Part shown: positions 1 through 5,460 of the stretch, piece by piece
Position numbering within the stretch: position 1 is the first letter of the stretch
Layout of the letters: the number at the start of each line of letters is the position of its first letter
Assembly (NCBI GenBank): GCA_946479405.1
Contig: CAMLGD010000181.1
Span: 1 to 6,574, forward strand
DNA: 6,574 nt
Reading direction: 5' to 3'
Source: an uncultured Vogesella sp.
GTDB taxonomy: Bacteria > Pseudomonadota > Gammaproteobacteria > Burkholderiales > Chromobacteriaceae
The notes under the pieces: model-generated
Database searches by the model: none
The model's input: only the letters and a program-made list of their open reading frames with translations
Told to the model about the DNA's origin: nothing
Program-made: the position numbers and the translations under genes

Positions 1-44
1 CAGAAGTCCCAGTGCACCATTTCGATAGATTGCATCTGGAACAT
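1..44 (-). CDS. Start of a third operon gene, candidate MksB/JetC-like SMC ATPase (partial)
   Basis: Only the first 14 codons are inside the window; the gene continues past the left edge. It reads MFQMQSIEMVHWDF. The ATG (44-42) overlaps the TGA of the preceding gene (46-44) as TGATG, and a purine-rich GGAGAGG lies 7 nt upstream, so this is a well-supported translation start. Internal ATG codons at residues 4 and 9 are alternatives. An N-terminus with a Trp-Asp-Phe segment ahead of the expected Walker A region resembles MksB/JetC SMC-like ATPases, which normally follow the kleisin and the MukE-like subunit. The ATPase motifs themselves are not visible, so the family call is inference from gene order plus this short peptide. 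Confidence 0.6.
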   Translation of the reverse strand, partial: MFQMQSIEMVHWDF

Positions 45-778
45 CAGGCGTCCTCTCCGGTGGCTTGCTCGGTGTGTGCTTCGGTTTGCGGTGCGGCTTC
101 GCCGGCATCGGCTGCGGCCAACGTTGCCGCGTCCAGCACCTGCGACAGCTGGCTGCGGCGGCCCAGCACCTCGGCCAGCGCGCCTTCGATGATGCGCGGC
201 GCCAGTTGGCTGTAGTCGATCATCAGGTCCAGCATCGGGCCTTCCACCAGCCAGCGGTTGCGCCGCTGCAGAAAGCCCAGGTTCACCAGCCGGCCCAGAT
301 TGGCGTTGAAGCGGGTGCGCCCGCCCAGCTGCTTGCCGAAGTCGGCGTACAGCGCGTCCTCGGAGATGCCCACCGACACGCTGTCGCCGGTGGGCAGCGG
401 TTTCTGCTCGCCGAACATATCGCTCTGGTTCTCGCGCCCGGCTTCCACCCGTGCCAGCTGCCGCTCGCGCTTGGGCAGGATGATCAGCGCCCACACGATC
501 ACCAGCAGCGCCACGCCGTCGCGCGGCAGGCCGAGGTTGTTGTTGAGCCAGGCTTCGCCGCTGCCGAATACCGGCTCGGTCATTGCCGGCAGCAGGGCCA
601 CGGCGATGTGTTCGGCGTAGGGGTTCTCCAGCAGCTGCAGGCCGACGGCGGCCAGTTGCTGGTCCAGATCGTGGCGGAAGTTTTCATCCAGCAGCGCGCG
701 GCGCGCCAGCGGGTCGGTGCGCGGCAGCACGCGGTGCGCCAAGAGGCGCGCGGTAAGTGTGGCTACAGCTTGGTCCAT
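44..778 (-). CDS. MksE/JetB-like (MukE-like) winged-helix condensin subunit, candidate
   Basis: A 244-residue soluble protein, close to the usual length of MukE/MksE. Residues 1-80 are mostly helical. A strongly hydrophobic helix follows at 88-102 (VALLVIVWALIILP), ended by the basic KRERQ. A winged-helix-like segment spans about 137-188: two helices (SEDALYADFGKQL, then TRFNANLGRLVNLGFL), then a wing RRNRWLVEGP and MLDLMID. The last 30 residues are Ala/Glu-rich and probably disordered. In the Muk/Mks/Jet families this subunit dimerises and binds the kleisin and DNA, modulating the SMC ATPase. The ATG overlaps the stop of the upstream gene as TAATG, so translation is probably coupled; the AAGG about 10 nt upstream is a weak ribosome binding site. 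Assignment is by architecture and position between a kleisin-like gene and an SMC-like start. An unrelated winged-helix protein remains possible. Confidence 0.68.
   Translation of the reverse strand: MDQAVATLTARLLAHRVLPRTDPLARRALLDENFRHDLDQQLAAVGLQLLENPYAEHIAVALLPAMTEPVFGSGEAWLNNNLGLPRDGVALLVIVWALIILPKRERQLARVEAGRENQSDMFGEQKPLPTGDSVSVGISEDALYADFGKQLGGRTRFNANLGRLVNLGFLQRRNRWLVEGPMLDLMIDYSQLAPRIIEGALAEVLGRRSQLSQVLDAATLAAADAGEAAPQTEAHTEQATGEDA
52..58 (-). promoter_or_regulatory. Ribosome binding site of the third operon gene
   Basis: Read on the minus strand this is GGAGAGG, 7 nt before the ATG at 44-42. It lies inside the last codons of the upstream gene. It is stronger than the sites of the two preceding genes, which supports a separately initiated protein here rather than an accidental overlap. 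Confidence 0.6.
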
Positions 779-2058
779 TATCCGGCCTTGTTGGCCAGAA
801 GCCGCGCATCCGACAGGGTGGCGACTTCCGGGTGATCGAGATGAAGAATGTCGTCGCCGCCCGCCAGCTGGTAGGGCAGCCGAGCCAGCGCGGCAACCAC
901 GCTGGCGTCGTTGCTGGTTTCCGGGTCGCCCAGCAGCGACAGCAGCGACAGGCGGTAGGCGGTTTCGTTGTAGCTGTCGGCCAGCACCGCACTGGAGATA
1001 TGGAAACCGTCGTTGTCCGGCCCCAGCTGCAGCCCCATTTCCAGCAGGCTGTCGTACAGCGTTTCCGCTTCCAGCAGGCGCTCCATTTCCGGCGCATCGG
1101 CAGCCTCGGCACTGGCCGCCTGCGGCAGCGTGCTGTCCTCGGCGCGGGCGCGCTCGCGGCCCAGCAGCTCGAATTCGGCCACGTCACCCAGCTCCGGCGT
1201 GGACAGGAAGGCCGGCTCCACGCCCAGCGCCATCGGGCCGTTAGCCAGGCTGGCCAGCCAGGCGCTGCCCTGGCGGCGCAGGAAGTCGGCGATATCGGTG
1301 GAAGTGAGGCCGGAGTTGCCCAGGTGCACGCGCTGTGCGGCCAACTGTGCCAGCCGGCGCTCGAAGGTGCCGGCCAGCGCCAGCATGCGGCTCTGCGCCA
1401 GCGCAATGGCCTGCGCCTGGGTGAGCGTCAGCAGCGTCAGGCTTTCGTCCTGGGTGAGGCTGCGCACCACGTCGGTGGATTTCTGCACCCAGCGCCACAC
1501 CGATTCCAGCCGGTGCTGCGCGGCGCGAATGCGGAACTCCGATTGCGATTCCAGCGCGTCGGCGAATTCGTCGTGCAACTCGGTGAGGCGCGCCAGCAGG
1601 TGCTGCATCGCCTCCTCCGACACCTGCCCCACCGCCTGGCCGGCAGCCACCTGGCTGGTGAGGTAGCCCAGCTCCACGTCGTCGCCGGCAAAATCCAGCA
1701 AGGTGGCCAGCGCCGACAGCGCCACGCGAGCACCTTCGCTCAGCGCGTAGCGGCCGCTGTCGCTGTCGTAGACCAGCAGATCGCCCTCGCGCAGGCGGCC
1801 AAGAATGGTGTTCAGCTTGGTGTCGTTGAGGTAGGCGAAGCGCTGCGCGATTTCCTGCGGCGTCCAGTACGGCGCGTCGGCGCGGCCGCCCAGCTCGCGC
1901 AGCACCAACAGGCGCATCAGCACCTCCTCCTCGCCACCGCGGAACAGGGTGACGAACACCGCCAGGTACGGCCAGGCGGCCGTCAGCTTGTTCAGCTGCG
2001 GCAGCGTGTCCGGCGCGATGTCGGGGCGGAAGAATTCGGCTAGGGAGTTCAAAAGCAA
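778..2058 (-). CDS. MksF/JetA-like (MukF-like) kleisin candidate, TTG start
   Basis: A 426-residue protein and the first gene of a three-gene minus-strand operon. Residues about 62-118 form a winged helix: YWTPQEIAQRF, then LNTILGRLREGDLLVYD, then RYALSEGA. Residues 140-275 are long amphipathic helices rich in Gln, Glu and Arg. An Ala/Glu linker lies at about 303-322, and a compact C-terminal domain at about 323-426. N-terminal winged helix, helical middle, linker and C-terminal domain is the order expected of MukF/MksF kleisins, which bridge the SMC heads and bind the MukE-like subunit. No ATG lies near the N-terminus. The in-frame stop upstream is at 2104-2106, and the only plausible starts are TTG at 2058-2056 or TTG at 2052-2050. 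Neither has a good ribosome binding site; GGA a few bases upstream lies inside the hairpin arm. Homology is moderately sure and the start uncertain. Confidence 0.66.
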   Translation of the reverse strand: MLLNSLAEFFRPDIAPDTLPQLNKLTAAWPYLAVFVTLFRGGEEEVLMRLLVLRELGGRADAPYWTPQEIAQRFAYLNDTKLNTILGRLREGDLLVYDSDSGRYALSEGARVALSALATLLDFAGDDVELGYLTSQVAAGQAVGQVSEEAMQHLLARLTELHDEFADALESQSEFRIRAAQHRLESVWRWVQKSTDVVRSLTQDESLTLLTLTQAQAIALAQSRMLALAGTFERRLAQLAAQRVHLGNSGLTSTDIADFLRRQGSAWLASLANGPMALGVEPAFLSTPELGDVAEFELLGRERARAEDSTLPQAASAEAADAPEMERLLEAETLYDSLLEMGLQLGPDNDGFHISSAVLADSYNETAYRLSLLSLLGDPETSNDASVVAALARLPYQLAGGDDILHLDHPEVATLSDARLLANKAG

Positions 2059-2060
2059 AC

Positions 2061-2084
2061 AATCCGGTCTGCAAAGACCGGATT
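2061..2084 (-). terminator. Hairpin terminator after obgE, overlapping the start region of the kleisin-like gene
   Basis: A perfect 10-bp inverted repeat, AATCCGGTCT and AGACCGGATT, with a 4-nt loop. On the minus strand it is followed by GTTTGCTTTTG, an interrupted T tract, so it can act as an intrinsic terminator for obgE, 72 nt past its stop codon. The plus-strand flank (GTCTGGTTTGC) is a poorer T tract. The T tract contains the candidate TTG start codons of the next gene, so some readthrough or a separate promoter would be needed to express that operon. Confidence 0.7.
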
Positions 2085-2111
2085 GTCTGGTTTGCAGCGC
2101 AGGCTAGTCAA
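2082..2111 (-). promoter_or_regulatory. Possible sigma70 promoter for the kleisin-like operon
   Basis: On the minus strand TTGACT (2111-2106, five of six consensus bases) is followed after 18 bp by GACAAT (2087-2082, four of six). The -10 box overlaps the first arm of the hairpin at 2061-2084. Transcription would begin near 2075-2072, within or next to the loop, giving a leader of about 15 nt before the TTG at 2058. This is prediction from sequence only; the -10 is imperfect. Confidence 0.35.
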
Positions 2112-2134
2112 TGACAGGCCACACGCGGCAGGTT

Positions 2135-2150
2135 GGCCGCACGGGCGGCC
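2135..2150 (-). repeat. Short perfect stem-loop just after the obgE stop codon
   Basis: GGCCGC and GCGGCC form a perfect 6-bp stem with a 4-nt loop, starting 6 nt past the obgE stop codon. There is no T tract, so it is not an intrinsic terminator by itself. It could stabilise the 3' end of the obgE mRNA, or it may be chance in GC-rich DNA. Confidence 0.4.
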
Positions 2151-2156
2151 GGGATG

Positions 2157-3341
<1,185 letters not shown>

Positions 3342-3344
3342 CTA

Positions 3345-3349
3345 CCTCC
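3345..3349 (-). promoter_or_regulatory. Ribosome binding site of obgE
   Basis: GGAGG on the minus strand, 9 nt before the obgE ATG. It fixes the start at the conserved MKFIDEA N-terminus. Confidence 0.85.
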
Positions 3350-3365
3350 AAACTTGCCGAGGAGT

Positions 3366-3426
3366 CAGGCGCAAACGGCCGCCATCTGACCGTTGCTGCA
3401 ACGTTGGCCGCAGCCGCTTGCGCCTC
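3366..3426 (-). repeat. Imperfect inverted repeat in the obgE leader
   Basis: AGGCGCAA (3367-3374) is the exact reverse complement of TTGCGCCT (3418-3425). With one mismatch the pairing extends to CGG/CCG (3376-3378 with 3414-3416), giving 11 of 12 pairs. A second small hairpin, CGTTG-CTG-CAACG (3391-3403), is nested inside. There is no adjacent T run, so it is not a terminator. It lies between the rpmA terminator and the obgE ribosome binding site and could be a leader RNA structure or an operator; no function is established from sequence. Confidence 0.45.
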
Positions 3427-3466
3427 ACGCCTCGCGTGATGACTCATTGCGGAAACAATTGTGCGA

Positions 3467-3498
3467 AACAAAAAAGCCCTATCGCAGGATAGGGCTTT
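3467..3498 (-). terminator. Intrinsic terminator of the rplU-rpmA operon
   Basis: A perfect 10-bp stem, AAAGCCCTAT with ATAGGGCTTT (3473-3482 and 3489-3498), with a 6-nt loop. On the minus strand it runs into TTTTTTGTTTC. It begins 17 nt after the rpmA stop codon. This is a textbook Rho-independent terminator and separates the ribosomal protein operon from obgE. Confidence 0.93.
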
Positions 3499-3515
3499 CT
3501 GTCTGGGACGCGAGA

Positions 3516-3791
3516 TTACTCAGCGTCTACACCGGTGTACGGTACCACGGTAACGGTCTTGCGGTTGAATGCGCCTTTAACAGCGAATGCAACATAACCA
3601 TCTACCTTGGCGAACAGGGTGTGATCTTTGCCCATGCCAACGTTTTCACCAGCGTGGAACTTGGTGCCGCGCTGACGAACGATGATGGAACCTGCCGGAA
3701 TCAGCTCGCCACCGTAGGCTTTCACGCCCAGGCGTTTGGCTTCGGAATCACGGCCGTTGCGGGAGCTACCGCCTGCTTTCTTGTGTGCCAT
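3516..3791 (-). CDS. rpmA: 50S ribosomal protein L27
   Basis: A 91-residue protein of the large ribosomal subunit; the flexible N-terminus reaches toward the peptidyl transferase centre (family knowledge). It begins [21 protein letters not shown], minus nothing, so there is no N-terminal extension of the cleaved Firmicutes type. It carries the conserved core segments [20 protein letters not shown] and GKDHTLFA, and its full length matches the family. AGGA lies 9 nt before the ATG. It follows rplU by 12 nt and is co-transcribed with it. Its coding sequence is less GC-rich than the flanking genes, as expected for a highly expressed ribosomal protein gene. Confidence 0.98.
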   Translation of the reverse strand: MAHKKAGGSSRNGRDSEAKRLGVKAYGGELIPAGSIIVRQRGTKFHAGENVGMGKDHTLFAKVDGYVAFAVKGAFNRKTVTVVPYTGVDAE

Positions 3792-3803
3792 GTCTGTTTA
3801 TCC

Positions 3804-4115
3804 TTACTTGGAAATCGCGTCGATACGGATTTCGGTGTAGTTCTGACGGTGACCTTGGTGCTTCTGGTAGTGCTTACGGCGACGCATCTTGAAGATACGT
3901 ACCTTATCGCCACGACCGTGGGCAACTACGGTAGCCTGCACTTTAGCGCCGGACACCAGCGGGGCACCTACGGAAACCTGATCACCGTCCACAACCATCA
4001 GCACTTCTTCCAGTACGATTTGGCTGTCGATGTCTGCAGGTATCTGTTCTACTTTGAGTTTTTCGCCAACGGCAACTTTGTACTGTTTGCCGCCAGTTTT
4101 TACGACCGCATACAT
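3804..4115 (-). CDS. rplU: 50S ribosomal protein L21
   Basis: A 103-residue large-subunit protein that binds 23S rRNA next to L20 (family knowledge). It begins [20 protein letters not shown], the conserved L21 N-terminus, and ends with the basic signature region [20 protein letters not shown] followed by EIRIDAI. The start at 4115 is chosen because AGGAG lies 8 nt upstream and the conserved family sequence begins exactly there. A longer in-frame reading from GTG at 4166 would start at about the predicted transcription start and adds non-conserved residues. It is the first gene of the rplU-rpmA operon and is driven by a near-consensus promoter. Confidence 0.98.
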   Translation of the reverse strand: MYAVVKTGGKQYKVAVGEKLKVEQIPADIDSQIVLEEVLMVVDGDQVSVGAPLVSGAKVQATVVAHGRGDKVRIFKMRRRKHYQKHQGHRQNYTEIRIDAISK

Positions 4116-4123
4116 TCGTATAG

Positions 4124-4128
4124 CTCCT
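4124..4128 (-). promoter_or_regulatory. Ribosome binding site of rplU
   Basis: AGGAG on the minus strand, 8 nt before the rplU ATG at 4115. It decides between this start and the upstream GTG. Confidence 0.88.
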
Positions 4129-4169
4129 AAATGTTCTTTCCCACGCGCCAGGTGCGCAAGGAACACGCG

Positions 4170-4198
4170 ACTATACGCAAGTCTCTGAATGTCGTCAA
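4170..4198 (-). promoter_or_regulatory. Sigma70 promoter of rplU-rpmA
   Basis: On the minus strand TTGACG (4198-4193) and TATAGT (4175-4170) are separated by exactly 17 bp. An A run just upstream of the -35 (GGCAAAAAG) may add strength. The predicted start is near 4163, giving a leader of about 48 nt that contains short self-complementary arms (GTTC with GAAC, and GCGC with GCGC) ahead of the ribosome binding site. Confidence 0.85.
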
Positions 4199-4257
4199 CT
4201 TTTTGCCGGAATCAAGCCCCGCACCGTGGCCAGACGTGGCAACAAGGCATGCATCTC

Positions 4258-4266
4258 TGCTAATAT
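4258..4266 (+). promoter_or_regulatory. Possible extended -10 promoter of ispB
   Basis: TGCTAATAT matches the extended -10 pattern TGnTATAAT with two changes. No good -35 lies at the right distance, which is usual for extended -10 promoters. The start would be near 4273, about 35 nt before the ispB ATG. It is divergent from the rplU promoter. Confidence 0.5.
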
Positions 4267-4308
4267 CGCGCGGTTTTCCAGCCCAACCCTTTCAAGAATC
4301 CGGCCGCG

Positions 4309-5280
4309 ATGTCCAACACTCCGCTGTTCCGCTCCCTGGTTGCCGACGACATGAACGCTGTCGACCAGGCCATCCGCACCCGTCTGCATTCCGATGTTGT
4401 CCTGATCCGCCAGGTGGCCGAGTACATCATCAGCGCCGGCGGCAAGCGCCTGCGTCCGATGCTGACCCTGCTGGCTGGTCGCGCGCTGGACTACAACGGC
4501 CCGCATCTGCACAGCCTGGCGGCGATGATCGAATGCATCCACACCGCCACCCTGCTGCACGACGACGTGGTGGACGAATCGGACATGCGTCGCGGCCGCG
4601 AGACCGCCAACGCCATGTTCGGCAATGCGGCCAGCGTGCTGGTGGGCGATTTCCTGTACACCCGCGCCTTCCAGATGATGGTGGAAAGCGGCAGCCTGCG
4701 CATCCTGCAGGTGATGGCCGACGCCACCAACATCATTGCCGAGGGCGAAGTGCTGCAGCTGTTGAACATCGGCAACGTCGATGTCAGCGAACAGCAATAC
4801 CTGCAAGTGATCCAGTACAAGACCGCCAAGCTGTTCGAAGCCGCCACCCGCGTCGGAGCCATCATCGCCGATGCCGCACCAGAACAAGAGCTGGCGCTGG
4901 CCGAGTACGGCATGCACCTGGGCACCGCGTTCCAGATCATCGACGACGTACTGGACTACAGCGGCGATGCCGCCACCATCGGCAAGAGCCTGGGTGACGA
5001 CCTGGCCGAAGGCAAACCCACCCTGCCGCTGATCTACACCATGCGCCAAGGCCCGGCCGCGGCAGCCACCGTGGTGCGTGAAGCACTGGAAGCCGCCAAC
5101 CGCGAGCGCTTCGGCGAGGTACTGGCTGCGGTACAATCCTGCGGCGCACTGGACTACGCCCGTCGTGAAGCCGAGAAAGCCGCCGCGGCCGCCATCGCCG
5201 CGCTGGCACCGCTGCCGGAAGGCAACTACAAGCGCGCACTGGTAGAAATCGCCGAACTATCGGTAGCCCGTGACGCCTGA
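4309..5280 (+). CDS. ispB: Octaprenyl (polyprenyl) diphosphate synthase
   Basis: A 323-residue trans-prenyltransferase that extends farnesyl diphosphate with isopentenyl diphosphate to make the ubiquinone side chain. Visible motifs: GGKRLRP (44-50), the first Asp-rich motif DDVVD (85-89) with RR at 94-95, KT (171-172), FQ (208-209), the second Asp-rich motif DDVLD (212-216), and GDDLAEGKPTLP (229-240). The residue five before the first Asp is Ala80, small, which fits a long-chain rather than a short-chain product; C40 is inferred from the betaproteobacterial context. The ATG gives the expected family length, but its ribosome binding site is weak (AAGAATC). Divergence from rplU is a common arrangement. 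The stop is 12 nt before a tRNA, suggesting a shared transcript. Confidence 0.96.
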   Translation: MSNTPLFRSLVADDMNAVDQAIRTRLHSDVVLIRQVAEYIISAGGKRLRPMLTLLAGRALDYNGPHLHSLAAMIECIHTATLLHDDVVDESDMRRGRETANAMFGNAASVLVGDFLYTRAFQMMVESGSLRILQVMADATNIIAEGEVLQLLNIGNVDVSEQQYLQVIQYKTAKLFEAATRVGAIIADAAPEQELALAEYGMHLGTAFQIIDDVLDYSGDAATIGKSLGDDLAEGKPTLPLIYTMRQGPAAAATVVREALEAANRERFGEVLAAVQSCGALDYARREAEKAAAAAIAALAPLPEGNYKRALVEIAELSVARDA

Positions 5281-5292
5281 TTCTGCACCGAC

Positions 5293-5367
5293 GTCTCCAT
5301 AGTTAAATGGATATAACAAGCCCCTCCTAAGGGCTAGTTGCAGGTTCGATTCCTGCTGGGGACGCCA
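5293..5367 (+). tRNA. tRNA-Arg (anticodon CCU)
   Basis: A complete 75-nt cloverleaf. Acceptor arms GTCTCCA (5293-5299) and TGGGGAC (5357-5363) pair with one G-U. The D stem is GTTA/TAAC with an 8-nt loop containing GG. The anticodon stem AGCCC/GGGCT carries the loop CTCCTAA, anticodon CCT at 5326-5328, reading AGG. The variable loop is AGTT. The T stem is GCAGG/CCTGC with loop TTCGATT. The discriminator is G and CCA is encoded (5365-5367). It resembles E. coli argW closely as remembered. It begins 12 nt after ispB and is followed at once by a terminator. Confidence 0.97.
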
Positions 5368-5375
5368 ACACACCT

Positions 5376-5407
5376 ACCCGCCCGCCTGCTGGCTGCGCGG
5401 GTTTTTT
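5376..5407 (+). terminator. Intrinsic terminator after the tRNA
   Basis: ACCCGC (5376-5381) pairs with GCGGGT (5397-5402), with an inner GCC-tgct-GGC hairpin inside the loop, followed by six T (5402-5407). It begins 8 nt past the tRNA CCA end and would end the ispB-tRNA transcript before fumC. On the opposite strand there is no comparable T run. Confidence 0.85.
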
Positions 5408-5445
5408 GTTGTCTGCTGCGGCCAACTACACTGGAGTATCCGTCC

Positions 5446-5457
5446 GCAGGAGGCTGC
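5446..5457 (+). promoter_or_regulatory. fumC ribosome binding site, possibly in a hairpin loop
   Basis: AGGAGG (5448-5453) lies 7 nt before the fumC ATG and fixes the start. The flanking GCAG (5446-5449) and CTGC (5454-5457) are complementary and would leave GAGG in a 4-nt loop. The 4-bp stem is weak and may have no effect. Confidence 0.75.
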
Positions 5458-5460
5458 AGC

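Noticed and set aside
757..2043. A 428-codon open frame on the plus strand opposite the kleisin-like gene
   Set aside because: It is Gln/His/Arg/Ala-rich low-complexity antisense of a GC-rich gene, with no ribosome binding site or recognisable domain. The minus-strand reading has coherent winged-helix and helical segments.
1241..2074. A 277-codon minus-strand frame starting with TTG inside the hairpin, overlapping the kleisin-like gene
   Set aside because: Its sequence is Arg/Ala/Gly-rich with no pattern, and it is an off-frame reading of the same gene; it does not join to the downstream gene by the TAATG overlap.
3804..4166. A longer L21 starting at GTG 4166
   Set aside because: The extra 17 residues are not L21-like, the start falls at about the predicted transcription start, and a good ribosome binding site serves the ATG at 4115.
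4195..5136. A 313-codon open frame on the minus strand opposite ispB
   Set aside because: IspB on the plus strand has both Asp-rich motifs and full length. The opposite frame has no family features and would overlap the rplU promoter.
5293..5367. tRNA-Arg(CCU) as an attachment site of an integrated element
   Set aside because: tRNA-Arg(CCU) genes are used by some phages, but here the tRNA is followed directly by a terminator and fumC. No integrase and no second copy of the tRNA 3' end was seen in the window.
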